Shown: positions 1-12,550 of the stretch, piece after piece
Numbering within the stretch: the first letter of the stretch is position 1
How the letters are laid out: every line of letters begins with the position of its first letter
Origin: Cryptomeria japonica
Taxonomy: Eukaryota; Streptophyta; Pinopsida; Cupressales; Cupressaceae
Assembly (NCBI RefSeq): GCF_030272615.1
Contig: NC_081413.1
Coordinates: forward strand, 551,827,136-551,891,135
DNA: 64,000 nt
Reading direction: 5' to 3'
Notes under the pieces: generated by a model
The model's database searches: none
Told to the model about the DNA's origin: nothing
Seen by the model: the letters and a program-made list of their open reading frames with translations, nothing else
Program-made: the position numbers and the translations under genes

Positions 1-464
1 TAAGATTATGAGGAAATGTGAAATTAGAAGAATAAGATTAATTAACTTAATTAAATAATTAAAGAATTATTTAATCAATTAGAGGAATAATTAGCACATG
101 ATTAATGAGACATTTTTAGGTGTCTACAATAGCTTCTTCTGATATTATCTTCTTAGGGTTTCCTTCAATGTCTCTTATGACTGACATAAAGAAAGTGTCA
201 TGGATGCGAGAGAAACTCCTCATGACTTCTCCTCTATAGTTGAGGAAAAAAATTATAAATAGGGGCATCAATCATGAGATTGGGCCTAATTCTCTTAAAC
301 CCAACCAATATATTCTCCTAGAAGCTAACACATAGGAAAGAACAGAGCACAAATAAAATTGTCTCCTATCATTAAACTTTACAAGTTGGTCATGAAGGGA
401 ATCACTTATTAACCTCACCCAATCAATTTGAATTTTATCATCACAAACAGTGAGGATAAATTGA
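1..464. other. AT-rich sequence without a gene, possible old LTR remnant
   Basis: No coding frame of note. A TATA-like box (TATAAATA) lies at about 254-261, and GTCTACA at 122-128 resembles the LTR end of the gypsy element further right. This could be the remains of an LTR, but there is no second copy in the window to prove it. Confidence 0.25.
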
Positions 465-1369
465 TGTTGGCAATTGATACTCTATTGGTTGGTTTCACTA
501 TGTTGTCATTGATGGCAACATGATTTTGTGTTCTGACTTCTTATGGTGTACCGACAGGCACTTCATAGATTCTACACTGGCACCGGCAGGACAAGGATTT
601 CTTTGATCACTAACAATGTAAGCCGACATAGTATAGTAAAGGTTATCGGTATTGGAGGACAACATATCTTAGATCCGGCATCGACAATTTGTTAAAATGT
701 TTATACATTTATGTTATCTGGCCGACATGTAATCTGATATTATATATATCTTTGTAAGCCGACATAAGGCATAAATTTGTATAGGGTATATAGGTTAGTT
801 TGATTATATCATTATGAATGAATGTGATGGATATGCGAATGTTATATGTTGTGAAATTATTCAGAGCTCGATTATGTATGTGAGGAATTTATTGTAAGGG
901 TTATTCCAGTAAAGGGGTTTAGGGTTTCTAACCGCAAAAGACATAGCTTAAATCAAAATTGTTTTTTGGCATAGAAGATGCTATCTTAGTAGTTCACACT
1001 TCTTCAGATTGTTGTTTGGAATTTTAGGTAGTCAGTGAGGCTCCTATTGTGATTAAGTAATGTGCTCTAGGCTGTAAGCCTTCCTGCAAGTGCAGGCCCA
1101 TCATATATTGTAATATCTCTTCATATGTCTAGTGGATTGATATAGTGGGTCACAAATCCCACCGTGGTTTTTCCTCTTTGAGGTTTTCCATGTATAAATA
1201 TGTGTGTTATGATTTTTATTTATGTGTTTGGCTTATTGGTTGCTTTACTTCTTTCAATTCTATTTGTACTAGTATACCGGTTGGTGTATGAATGTTTTGT
1301 TAAGGCTAAAATCTACTATTCTGGTATAACACTGATTCACCCCCCTCTCAGTGTTATTGGTTTGCAACA
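465..1369 (+). repeat. Ty1/copia 5' LTR (copia-2)
   Basis: The segment starts TGTTGGCA and ends GCAACA, the TG...CA ends of an LTR, and a perfect initiator-tRNA primer site follows directly. It shares long stretches with the solo LTR at 54994-55795, for example GGGTCACAAATCCCACCG near 1148 and a C-rich TGATTCACCCCCC stretch at 1333, so the two belong to one family. At 905 bp it is normal for a long-LTR copia element. Its partner LTR is absent, so only the 5' part of the element survives. Confidence 0.85.
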
Positions 1370-1370
1370 A

Positions 1371-1383
1371 TTGGTATCAGAGC
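1371..1383 (+). other. Primer-binding site of copia-2
   Basis: TTGGTATCAGAGC is the standard plant copia primer site, complementary to the 3' end of initiator methionine tRNA. It begins 2 bases after the LTR end and fixes the strand as plus. Confidence 0.9.
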
Positions 1384-1443
1384 CTTGTGGCTTAGAAGAA
1401 GTTTAATAGCTTGAGGAAGATCCTGAAACCAAAATCATTGAAT

Positions 1444-1791
1444 ATGGCTTTGGAGAAACAGCTTGAGATGGCACTTGAAGATTATGATGTTGAAAGGTTG
1501 AAGAACTTAAAGCTACAAGATGAATTGAATTCTGCTAAGTAATTTATTCTTGTCCTACAAGAGAGATTATCATCTGTTCAAGCTAGGAGGAAGGAACTTT
1601 TGCAAAATCAGGATAATGAAGAGAAAAATGCACTTAAGGAGCAATGTCAGAAATTGAGTCAGGAGAACATGGTTATGAAGAATGAAATGCAATTTATAAC
1701 TATGAGGATGTCTAAGGAGATTGATGACATAAAGAAAAAAGAAGAAAATCTTTGTGTATCCCTAAGGGTGATCTCGCACAACTCACATTGA
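1444..1791 (+). pseudogene. Coiled-coil reading frame in the copia-2 internal region
   Basis: An ATG at 1444 opens a frame about 60 bases after the primer site. Codon 33 is TAA (1540-1542); the same frame then runs on to 1791. The product is charged and heptad-like (LKNLKLQDELNSAK, KEQCQKLSQENMVMKNEM), suggesting a long coiled coil. It is not a recognisable copia gag (no UBN2 domain, no zinc knuckle). It may be the N-terminal part of an unusual gag or an extra frame of this family. About 80 bases after the frame closes, the sequence changes to the 188-bp repeats of copy B, so the rest of the element is missing. Confidence 0.45.
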
Positions 1792-1873
1792 TAGATATAA
1801 ATGAAAGGAATCAAAAGCATCCACTGATCATTACCATGGACAAATCTGACCATTACCATTGAATTTTATTTTC

Positions 1874-2260
1874 ATTGAAACAAAGAGTTTTGTAGGGTTA
1901 ATTCAACATTTTAGAAAGTTTATCAAATCATATTCCATGATTGCAATGTTTTATATCATAGATTTTTGTTGTTTATATTCATATTGTTGATTGCATAGGC
2001 AAATATTCATTTAACTTTATAAAAGGGCAGCCACCAAATACAACAAATACACAATAATGAACTCAATACAAGGAGTTGTGTAGGGTTAATTCAAAATTTT
2101 AGAAAGTTTATCAAATCATATTCCATGATTGCAATTTTTTATATCATAGATTTTGGTTGTTTATATTCATATTGTTGATTGCATAGGCAAATAATCATTT
2201 AACTTTATAAAAGTACAATCGACAAATACAACAAATACACAATAATTAACTCAATATACA
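1874..2260 (-). repeat. 188-bp tandem repeat, two units, copy B
   Basis: TAGGGTTAATTCAA recurs at 1893 and 2081, a period of 188 bp, and the units match along almost their whole length. The same two-unit repeat follows the gene in copy A with the same 188-bp period. Confidence 0.8.
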
Positions 2261-2615
2261 TTTATTAGATCAAATATCAACATTAATATATATCAAAAGA
2301 GGTATGTATGCCAAGTCAATACAAGTATTACAAAAATATGGCATATACTATGCCTAAATCGATATAAAATAAAAATGTAGAATATATCTGCATGTATTAG
2401 CCATTCAATGACCACAACTAACACTATATGATCCTATATTTGTGGTGGATCATCAAAATCGAGCCTCTTTGATGCAGTACACGGCTTTGTAGATGGATGC
2501 AAAACCACAATTCAAAAGCCAAGTTAGAATACTTTTTGTAGAAAATAGTTCACAATTATCAACATAGCTATGCATTTAACTATAATTTATTTGCAATTGA
2601 AATGTATATTATCTT

Positions 2616-4002
2616 TGATAACTCAAAGATGAATGGATAGTACCAAACCGGTACTAAGAGGGGGGGGGGGTGAATCAGTATAGACAAAAATACATTCATA
2701 AAACTGGTTTGTCAGAAAACACTTTGCTTTGGCAAGCAAACAATAACACCGGTCTTAATCGGAGTACAACCAGCAAAACTCATAATAACTCAGACAAGCA
2801 TAAATCCATTGACACTTATCCTTTCAAACAATCAAGTACTTCATTTTTAGTTCACCCTAGTGCATGAATAGGTAATCTATCATCAAAAACATAATAACAA
2901 CTAGTTCAACATGTTTTACTGTCAGACATGAGACACTGAACCATCACATGAAAACATCACACAAGACACACAAATTTTCACGTGGAAACCCAACTGGGAA
3001 AAACCACAGTGGGGATGAATACCCACAAGCTATTTTGAACTCTTTTAGAAGTCCACTCTTTTAGGAGCCTGGTCCGGTTGAAGACTGATACAATAGGTTA
3101 TGTTAGGAACTGATCCTATTAGGGATTACCCGGTTAAGGGATGGCTAGAATACCCGGTTAAGGGTTAAACCCGGTAAAAGGTTACCTTGTTAGAGGATTT
3201 CAAGAACTCAATGGTTTTGAGTCACCTTGTTAAAGTGCTTAGAGATCAATAGGTATTACAATGATCTGATAGCAGTACTCAAATGCCAATGAAGATCCGC
3301 TTTAGCTCCTCTTCACCTTCTACACTTACACTTTGCAGGTTATTACTTCTCTACTCTAGTATGGAAAGAATCACATATCACTTGACTTGGATACTCACAC
3401 ACAACTTTTGCCAACAACCTTAGAAAGAAACATAACATTGACCTTATAGGAAACAGATAGGTCGGTAGCATAAAACCCTAAACCCTAAACCTATTAGGTT
3501 AAGCAATTCAAACGGTTCAATCCCGACCGTTGAGCACATTGCATTAAATGCAACATTCTTGAACCCATCTCAAGACATTCTCCATCGTTCTTTTTCTACC
3601 ATTTTCATAGCGGTAGATAACCCAATACACGTAATCACCATTTACAAACTGTACATTCTCGAGGTAGATCGGAACAATATTCTTCATGCAAGATCCTTCA
3701 TGCGCACAAAGCTAATGTGGCAACACAATCTGTTCTTTGTTACAAAGCTAACTCATCACATAAGCTTGAAGCACTTCAACCAGAAACCCTGAGGTTGGGA
3801 CTACCAACCGGTAGTCATACAAAGCTTCCATGTGTCGGTTCCCATACCAACATGCTGGTTCATCTTGAACAAACATATGGCTTCCCTTTGGCACAAATAC
3901 CGGTTCACAATGTTATACCGATTCTCTCTACTTTAGCATATTTACATCAATGACAACATACAATGTCATTACATCCTCATACCGGTCCTCATAATGCCAA
4001 CA
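2616..4002 (-). repeat. copia-1 LTR, left copy (3' LTR of the minus-strand element)
   Basis: Matches 8327-9762 over nearly its full length. It contains an uninterrupted G run at about 2659-2670 and two copies of the telomere-like unit AAACCCT near 3473-3490, which the other LTR also carries near 9233. It lacks a stretch of about 50 bp present near 8945-9000 in the other LTR. Confidence 0.9.
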
Positions 4003-4090
4003 ATCTCCTCCTATGGCATTGATGGCAATATACAAAGATATCTCATACCGATCCTCATAATGCCAACAATCTCCCCCTTTGGCATTGATG
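4003..4090 (-). repeat. 66-bp duplication over the LTR-polypurine junction of copia-1
   Basis: GGCATTGATGGCAATATACA occurs at 4015 and again at 4081, and GCCAACAATCTCC, the LTR end plus purine-tract complement, also occurs twice. The 3' LTR boundary and polypurine tract are therefore present as a tandem 66-bp duplication. I place the true LTR end at 4002 from alignment with the other LTR, but about 4068 is possible. Confidence 0.7.
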
Positions 4091-4308
4091 GCAATATACA
4101 AATATATCTCTCCGCTTCAAATATTCTCCCCTAATTTCTGCATATATCTTCTCCACTTCACTTCTTCTCCCCCTTTGACAACAATGCCAAAGTGGAGGCA
4201 CAAGCATCCCTGGTCCATTATGCTACTCCCCCTGAGGAGTAGCATCCTTCAACACATCAATAAAAAAAAATGACTGTGCAATACCTAACTGATGTGGAGC
4301 AAATACCT

Positions 4309-7300
4309 TTAATTCACCTCCTGAAGGGGCAGTACCCCTAATTTACCTCTTAATTACATAAATGTATCCTTTGGGAGAGGCTTGGTGAATATGTTTGCTA
4401 ACTGCTCCTTATTGGAAACATGTTCCAGTGCAATCTCTTTGTTCTGAACCTTTTCCCTCAAGAAATGATATTTCAGCTCAAAGTGCTTGGTTCTAGAATG
4501 TAAAACTGGATTCTTCAAAATATTGATAGCACTTGTGTTATCACAAAATATGCTTACCGGTTAGGATACAGGAACTTTGAAGCTGTTTACTACATGCTTC
4601 ATCTAGATTGTCTTAGCGCAGTTCATGAAAGCTGCAACAAACTCTGCTTCCGCTGTAGACTGAGAGATACAAATCTACTTCTTACTCATCCATGAGACCA
4701 GTCTACCACCAAGAAAGAATGCACCATTGGTTGTGCTCTTCCGATCATCCACATTACCTACCCCATCAGCATCTGTGAATACTTTCAAGTTGAAATTATT
4801 GCTATATGGATACCACAATCCATAGTCAACTGTTCCCTTCAGATACCTAAGAATTCGCTTGACTGCAACCAAGTGGGATTCTCTTGGACTTTTCTAGAAC
4901 CTTGCAGTAATGCCAACTGCATGTGCAATATCTAGTCTGATATGCACTACATAATGCAACTTAACAATCATTGATCGATATTCCTTCTCATTAACAAAAG
5001 CTGAGTCATCCTCTTTGGATAGTTTACAACTAGTCACCATCGGTGTACCGACCGGTTTGCTATCTTCCATGCCAAAGGTCTTCAACACCAAAGATAATGT
5101 CATCAACAAATACCTCACATATTAGAATCTGATCTCGTTTAGTTTTCAAGTAGATATTGCTATCTTCACTTGTTCTCTCAAATCCAATTTTCACAAGATG
5201 GGAGTGTAGACATTCATACCATGCTCTAGGTGCCTGCTTTAGACCATATAAGGCTTTATGTAGCCTACACACCATGTCACTATTTTCAGATAGGGCAAAC
5301 CCATCTGGTTGCTCTATATACACCTCCTCTTCAAGTACACCATTTAGGAATGCAGATTTTACATCCATTTGATATACTTTGAATACTTTAAAAGCTGCAT
5401 ATGCAAGAAGCATACAAACTCCTTCCAATCTGGCTACACGAGAAAAGTTTTCTCCATAGTCTTCTCCTTCTTCTTGGGCATATCCTTTATACACTAGTCT
5501 GGCTTTGTTTCTAATCACTGTGCCATCCTCATTCAGCTTATTTCTAAAAACCCATTTGGTACCAATGACATTTTTATGTTCTGGTCTAGGTACCAAAGAC
5601 CATGTACCATTTTTCTCTATCTGGTCAAGTTCTTCTTCCATTGCCTTGATCGAGTCTTCATCTTTATGTGCCTCTTTGAATGATTTAGGCTCAAATTCAA
5701 AGATCAAACATGAGTTTTCTCTGACCTTTCTTCTTGTGAGAATTCCTGCATCCTTATCACCTATGATCTGCCTAGGATCATGATTCAGCTTGACATACCA
5801 AGGAATAGTCTTAATAGATTCCTCTTGCTTTTCTTCTTCATTCTCTTCTCCATCAGTATCAGCATCTACATCTACCGATGTAGGAACATTGTTATTGGTA
5901 CTTGGTTGACTGACAATCAGTTCCCAGAAGGTTACAACCGGTTCATTTACCGCTTCCTCACTACTAGTTTCCTCAGTTTTCTCAGAGGTTTCATCAACTC
6001 TCACATTGATGCTTTCCATAATTCTCTAAGTCCTATTATTGAAACACTTGAGAGCTTTTCTTTTGGTAGAATACCCTAGGAATATTCCCTCATTACATTT
6101 CGCATCAAATTTGCTCTGGTGTTCGCTCCTCTTGATGTAACATTTGCTACCAAACACTCTAAAGTAGCTAACCACAAGTGTCTTACCAGTCCAATACTCA
6201 TAAGGAGTTTTATCCTTACCTTTCTTGATGAGTACCCAGGTCATTGTGTAGACTGCAGTGCTCATTGCTTCTCTCCAAAAGGTGTGTGCGACCTTTCCTT
6301 GAATTAGCATTGTTCTTGCTACTTCAACCACTGTCCAGTTATTCCTCTTTGCTAGGCCATTCTGCTATGGAGTCCGGGGGGCAAACAATTGCCTCTTGAT
6401 GTCATGTTCTTCATAGTACTTGTTGAATTCACTGAAAGTGAATTCCCCTCCTTGATCAATTCTAAGGCACTTGATCCTTTTACTGCTTTCCTTCCCCACT
6501 AATACTCATAAAGCTTTGAACTTTCCAGAAGCTTTAGACTTATCTTTCAAGAATGTGACCCACATCATTCTTGAGCAGTCATCAGTGAGAATCATGAAGT
6601 ACCTATCACCCTGCACACTCCTAGTTTTCATAGGACCACACAAATCAGTATGCACAAGATCAAGTAAATTGTCAGCAGTGAAAGGTTTACCTTTAAAGGT
6701 TGAGGAAAACATTTTCCCCAGTTCACATTCTCTGCATAAGGTATTTTCCAATTTTGTTAGCACTGGCAACCCTCTAACTGCCTTGATATTACTGGCCTTC
6801 ACAATGTTATCAAAGTTTACATGGTAGAGTCTTCTATGCCATGTCCAACTATCATCAAACTTGGCCATAAGACATGTACTAATATTTGCATTCAACTGAA
6901 ATAGGTTACCTTTGGTTTGCATGCCGGTGGCCACTAATTCACCATTCTTTCCTTTGATTCTGCATACTCCATTATTGAATTCTAGAGTGAGAACACTATC
7001 ATTTAACTGGGCAACACTTAGAAGGTTGTGTCTGAGACCATCAACCCAATACACATTATTAGCACTGCTCTTTCCATTTAGAGAGATGGACCCTTTGCCT
7101 TTGACCATACATGGTGCATCATTACCAAAGTGAACCACACCACCATCATATTCTTCCAAGGATAGAAACTTTCTCTGGTCACCAGTCATATGGTGAGAAC
7201 AACCACTGTCAATAATCCACTCATTGGAATTATCAAAGTGGGAGACAAGAGCCTTCTTGTTTGACACATCTTCCTTGACAGCAACAAACACAATATCTTT

Positions 7301-8254
7301 ATTTTCTTCATCTTCTGATTCCTCATCTGTGACACCTTCATCAACTACCACAAAATAGTTTCTCCAGTTTCCTCGTTTGAATTTCTTGAACCTTTCCGGT
7401 TTGTCCTTGTTGTCACTATTAGGACAGTTTATAGCAATATGTCCTATCCAGTTGCAAGAAAAACATTTTAGAAGGAGCTTACCTCTATATTTACGAGTTC
7501 CTTTAGGAATTTTCCTTGCAAGAAGAGCTTCAAGTTCCATCAGAAACTCCTCATCATCCATTACTCTGCTCTGTCTTGTTTCATCATGGGTTCTTGCTTC
7601 TTTTCCTTTTCTGGATGATACAGCAGAAGCTTTAAAAGCTGATTCAGTCTTTTGAACACTGCCATCAAAACTATTTAGCTCATAAGCTGTCAACTTTGCA
7701 ATGATGGAGTCTAGGGATACCTTAGTCTTGTCTATTGATCTCAGCTCCTTAATAGCATCAACCCTTATTGCATAGACCGGTAATAAGGATCTCAGGACTT
7801 TGCTTACCACAGTGGAATCTTCTATTATACCACTTGCACTCTTGATATCTCTAACAACAGTTTTGATTCTTATTCCATACTGTTGAATGGTCTCACCTTC
7901 AACCATCCGCATGTCTTCAAACTTCCCTCTAAGGCTTTCTTCCTTAGCTTGTTTTACATGCTCATCACCGCCATAGATATTTTCAAGAGTATCCCATACT
8001 TCTTTGGGATTTACTTTATCTTGGACATCAATAAACTCAATGTCAAATAAGCTACTAATTAGGGCTTCCATGACTTGCCCATTCTCTTGCATCTCTCTTT
8101 TTTGGTCATCGGTGAGAGTACCAGTAGGTGCAATATAGGCATTCTCAACATAGATCCAATGTTGAGCACCCATGCTTCTAATGAATATCTTCATTCTGTC
8201 TTTCCATATACTGAAATTCTCTTTGTTGAACTTTGGACCTTCTCTCTTCATCAT
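4309..8254 (-). pseudogene. copia-1 gag-pol polyprotein, degenerate
   Basis: This frame encoded the structural and replication polyprotein of a copia element. From the start at 8254 come: a UBN2-type gag; a CCHC zinc knuckle (CFSCNWIGHIAINC); an aspartic protease (WIIDSGCSHHMTG); the GAG-pre-integrase segment (WHRRLYHVNFDNI); the integrase core beginning HTDLCGPM; reverse transcriptase with [31 protein letters not shown] and the catalytic FVDDIIFG; and RNase H with LANIFTKPLP near its end. The gag-to-integrase part is open from 8254 to 6506. Breaks follow in the integrase (6331-6506), between integrase and RT (about 6020), just after FVDD (about 5060-5120) and in RNase H. The order protease, integrase, RT, RNase H is diagnostic of copia. 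Not functional. Confidence 0.9.
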
Positions 8255-8312
8255 TACAGTAGGATCTTTCGCTCAACCGGTTAAGCTTTCAACATAGAGG
8301 ACTTGGAAGGAT

Positions 8313-8326
8313 GCTCTGATACCAAT
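8313..8326 (-). other. Primer-binding site of copia-1
   Basis: GCTCTGATACCAAT is the exact complement of the met-tRNA primer site and ends directly before the LTR at 8327. It sets the element on the minus strand and shows that 8327-9762 is the 5' LTR. Confidence 0.9.
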
Positions 8327-9762
8327 TGATAACTCAATGATGAACGGATAGTACCAAACCGGTATTGAGAGTGGGGGGTGAATCAATACAGACAAAAATA
8401 TATTCATAAAACCATTTTGTTAGAAAATACTTTACTTTGGCAAGCAAACAGTAACACCAGTCTTAATCGGAGTACAACCAACAAAACTCAGAATAACTGA
8501 GACAAGCATAAACCGATTGATACTTATCCTTTCAAATAATCAAGTACTTCATTTTTAGTTCACCCTAGTGCATGAACAGGTAATCTATCATCAAAAACAT
8601 AATAATAACTAGTTCAACATGTTTTACTATCAGACATGAGACACTGAACCATCACATGAAAACATCACACAAGACACACAGATTTTCACGTGGAAACCCA
8701 ACTGGGAAAAACCACGGTGGGGATGAATACCCACAAGCTATTTTGAACTCTTTTAGAAGTCCACTCTTTTAGGAGCCTGGTCCGGTTGAAGACTGATACA
8801 ATAGGTTATGTTAGGAACCGATCCTGTTAGGGATTACCCAGTTAAGGGATGGCTAGAATACCCAGTTAAGGGTTAAACCCGGTAAAAGGTTACCTTGTTA
8901 GAGGATTTCAAGAACTCAATGGTTTTGAGTCACCTTGTTAAAGGATTTATAGTAAGCCGGTTAAAGCTAGTCTGTTAAGGGATTTCTCAACTATTGAAGT
9001 GGTTAGAGATCAATAGGTATTACAATGATCTGATAGCAGCACTCGAATGCCAATGTAGATCCACTTTAGCTCCTCTTCACCTTTTGCACTTACCCTTTGT
9101 AGGTATTACTTCTCTACTCTGGTATGGCAAGAATCACGTATCACTTGACTTGGATACTCACACACAACTTTTTCCAACAACCTCAGAAAGAAACACATCG
9201 ACCTTATAGGAAACAGATAGGTTGGTAGCATAAAACCCTAAACCCTAAACTTGTTAGGTTAAGCAATTCAAACGATTCAATCCTGACTATTGAGCACATT
9301 GCATTAAATGCAATAGTTTTGAACCGATCTCAAGATATTCTCCATTGTTCGTTTTCTACCATTTTCATGGCGGCAAATAACCCAATATGCGTAATCACCG
9401 TTTACAGACTGCACATTCCTGAGGTAGATAGGAACGATCTTCTTCATGCAAGATCCTTCATGCGCACAAAGCTAACATTGTAGCATGATATGTTCTTCGT
9501 TACAAAGCTAGCTCATCACACAAGCTTGAAGCACTTCAAGCGGAAACCCTGAGGTTGAGATTACCAAGTGTTAGTCATACAAAGCTTCCATGTGCCAGTT
9601 TCCATACCAACATGTTGGTTCATCTTGAACAAACATACCGCTTCCCTTTGGCACAAATACCGGTTCACAATTTTATACCGGTTCTCTTTAGTTTAGCATA
9701 TTTACATCAATGACAACATACAATGTCATTATGTCCTCATACCGGTCCTCATAATGCCAACA
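8327..9762 (-). repeat. copia-1 LTR, right copy (5' LTR of the minus-strand element)
   Basis: Starts TGATAACTC and ends GCCAACA, adjoining the primer site on its left and the ATCTC target-site copy on its right. It matches the left LTR apart from substitutions, small indels and one extra segment near 8945-9000. Confidence 0.9.
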
Positions 9763-12550
9763 ATCTCATTGGTTGATCTCAGATCAAATGTTTTCGCTCT
9801 CTTCTCCTTGTCAGTCTTAGGAGTTTTCTCGAACACAAACTTCAAAGGCTTCAAGTTATGGCTGAACTTCAAAGGGGTCTATTGTAGATTAAATGTACAA
9901 TTAATACAATGTACTAACATATATACATCAAAAACACTAAAAATCTATAATATAGAGAATAAAAGTGTACTAGAGCCCAAGATGCTTCTCCAATAGACTA
10001 AGGAGGGCTCACCATTGATGGAGAAGCTGTCGCTATTACCTGTACGAAAAATGATTAAAGATTAAATACAATTAATATAATGATAAGTATAGTAGGTTAA
10101 AAATAATTAATGTAATATATCAAACAAAAGTGTACCAGAGCCTAAGATGCTTCTCCACTACACGGAGGAAGGCTTGCCATTGATGAAGCAGCTATGGATA
10201 TTTCCTATATGAAAAAATGATAAGATTATAATTTATCACAAGTTTGCACGTACACATGCGTATAATCATCAAATCAAGAAAATAAAGTAGAGATACATAC
10301 CTCTGCCCTCTGTCGATCCTTAGGCATATCAAGTGTATTCAACATATCTACATAGCTCAATGGCCATTGTACATATAAAATAGACAAAAAACACTAATCG
10401 ATCTACAAATCCCAACTAAAAAAATTTCAACTTGTTCAAATAATTGTACAACTAAAAATGTGTTCAATTACTTTCTTCCCACGTTTTGGCGTCCTCGAGT
10501 ATTTCTTTTGTTGAGGACGAGGCCTAGACATAAAGGGGGTACCCTAAAAAAACAAAATTAACATGAGATATTAGTATAGATAATATTAAACATAATTTAA
10601 TTTACATATTCCATAAAAAGAATACATAAAATAAGGTGTACAAAATATGATACCGTATAGCCTTGTAGGCCAAAATCAATCACTAAGAGTGTGACATCAT
10701 CAATCTGGGATATTTGGTCCCCCGGCAATGCCTATAAACAAAAAATTGTCAAGCATTAAAGCATTAAAGAGAGTTAGTATATCTTGTAATTTTTTTAAAT
10801 TCAAAGCGTACTATTGTATTTTAACATGTTACAAAATTTATACCTCAGACGTCAAAGTTGTTGCTGTAGTAACTGCGAGAGGAATATCAGATACTGCTAC
10901 TACATCTTGAAATGCATATTATTTGAATCAATTTAAATTGATCTATAAATGAAAATTCATTTATAATTATAAATTTTAAGTGACTGATAAATAAAATGCT
11001 ATGAATTAAAATCAGCACACCTGTGTCTATGACTAACTGCCAAACAACATGTCCATCATCTCATCTGTTAGTGCCACATCCTCAGTCATGCAGGTCTGAC
11101 ATCTACTCCCACAAATTATGTACAAATGGGATGTGGATCCATCTACAGTGGCCTCGTCATCCATTCATGTGCATATCCTTGAGCAAGTGGCACACACATG
11201 CTGAATGGGCTCACTAGTGCCACCTGCAACAACTAATGGCTCATCATCCGATACAAGAGGGTGTGCTAACTATGTCCCATGGTGGATGATCACATCAATC
11301 AATGTTGTGGCTGCCTGAAGAATCTGTAGCTCCATCGACTCTTTCAGGTCTACTGGGATAGTCAAATGCACCTTTGTTTTGGGTGCTAGGGGTGACGACT
11401 CTCCTAGGCTACTTGCCTATGGGCTCCAGGTCTATCCTGGGCAGAGCCGCCACCACTACCATGGAACTCTCTCATGTCAAAATAATTAGGAAGCACATTG
11501 AGGACAAACTCACATTGTACTTTCCTCAAAACAAACAATGGCACCTCAAAATTATTACAAGGTGGTTCATCAAATACCATCCACCACCTCTGTCAAAAAA
11601 TATTCTTCATCTACACATTGGTACACCAATGTATGGGAAACCTCTTTGCATTAAGAGGTAACGATTCACCAATTCTAGGATCAACAAAAATGGTACATAT
11701 TTGTTGTTTACTAATGTTTTTGTTTTTCATTCCCTCATATGATAACCCACTAGCATAATATTGATGACACCAATCCCTATAGTTTCCCCATTTTGTAATT
11801 TGAGTGAAAACTGCAGTGGCACCACTAGCTAATGTTTCTAGGCTAGTGGCAAGGGATTTATGATGCTCAAGCTCAGATGTTTTCAATTTATTAATAAATC
11901 TATTTATTTTAGTTATGTTTTTCCCTAACTGATTACACAATTGCTCCTGTGTATCAGGTGTATGGTGAAAAGGAGGAGCTAGAGGTGTATTCTATGGGTT
12001 TTGTTTGGGGTTTTGAGGAGGTGCATCTTATTGTTGTTTTTGTGGAATTTCAGAATCTAGTTTGCATAACAAAATATGAAAAATCCTAATCAAAATAAAC
12101 AAATTTAAATTCAAAACGTAAAAAAAATTGAACAAATGCGAAAGAAAAAACAAAAATCAAGCAAAACCAACCTTGATCCATGGCATTTGGGTGAGAAAAG
12201 AGGGAGCCTGTGCGTGGTTTAGTGAGGAAAAACCCAAATTATCAACTCGCGACTGCATGAAAAATAAACACAATCGGTCAAAAAAAAAAAAAATTATTGA
12301 CAAGCGTCGCGTACTCGATGCTTTAGAACTTAAAACCATGTATGGGGTTCTAAGTCCTAAAGACCTGCGTACGTGGTCATTTTTCTAAAGGAACCCCATA
12401 TGTGATTTTGTCCCTTTAGGCCCGGGGACAACAAACCTTAGCGCATACGGGGTGATTTAAATTTTAAGTACCGCAAATGTGGTGCCTGTTTTTTCAAGTT
12501 TTTTTAGGTGCGTGCCCACTTTTCTACACACCATCTTTGTGCACTTACCC

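Larger units (their letters stand above)
2616..9762 (-). mobile_element. Ty1/copia LTR retrotransposon, full length (copia-1)
   Basis: The two long terminal repeats run 2616-4002 and 8327-9762. Each starts TGATAACTC and ends GCCAACA, with primer site, gag-pol and purine tract between them in minus-strand order. Flanks ATCTT (2611-2615) and ATCTC (9763-9767) are a 5-bp target duplication with one change. Comparison with copy A shows that the element landed in the unknown gene of copy B. LTR lengths differ by about 50 bp and many bases differ, so the insertion is not recent. The coding region is broken. Confidence 0.92.
2434..12181 (-). pseudogene. Spliced gene of unknown function, copy B
   Basis: The start (ATGGATCAAG then a splice donor) is at 12172-12181. 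The stop is at 2434-2436, after the last exon, which ends in DFDDPPQ. The exon order matches copy A: a long exon 2 (about 11.0-12.1 kb) with the conserved blocks LETLASGA, TQITKWGN, GLSYEG and PLNAKRF, then short exons, two of them homologous (near 9.98-10.02 and 10.14-10.19 kb), a basic exon (9.77-9.9 kb) and the last exon (2434-2500). Copia-1 is inserted at the 3' edge of the basic exon. Some sites broken in copy A are sound here, for example a CAG codon where A has a stop. Exon 2 still has stops towards its 3' end. No known domain recognised. Confidence 0.5.
1874..12550 (-). mobile_element. Unidentified element family, copy B (interrupted by copia-1)
   Basis: Read on the minus strand, this segment matches 57797-61265 on the plus strand: terminal sequence, GC-rich leader, spliced gene and a 188-bp tandem repeat, all in the same order. 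The outer boundary near 12550 is where the match to copy A begins (GGGTAAGTGCACAAAGATGG here, GGGTATGTGCACAAAGATGG in A) and where copia-3 coding sequence stops. The inner boundary near 1874 is where the 188-bp repeat gives way to copia-2. A complete copia element (2616-9762) splits the copy. Class unknown; a DNA transposon is the favoured guess because a transposase-like gene lies next to copy A. Confidence 0.6.

Noticed and set aside
1371-1383. tRNA-like sequences at the primer sites
   Set aside because: Only 12-18 bases complementary to tRNA 3' ends, next to LTRs; no cloverleaf can be formed.
3473-3490. Telomere-like AAACCCT units (also near 9233-9250)
   Set aside because: Only about two and a half units, and present at the same place in both copia-1 LTRs, so they are part of the LTR and not an interstitial telomere.
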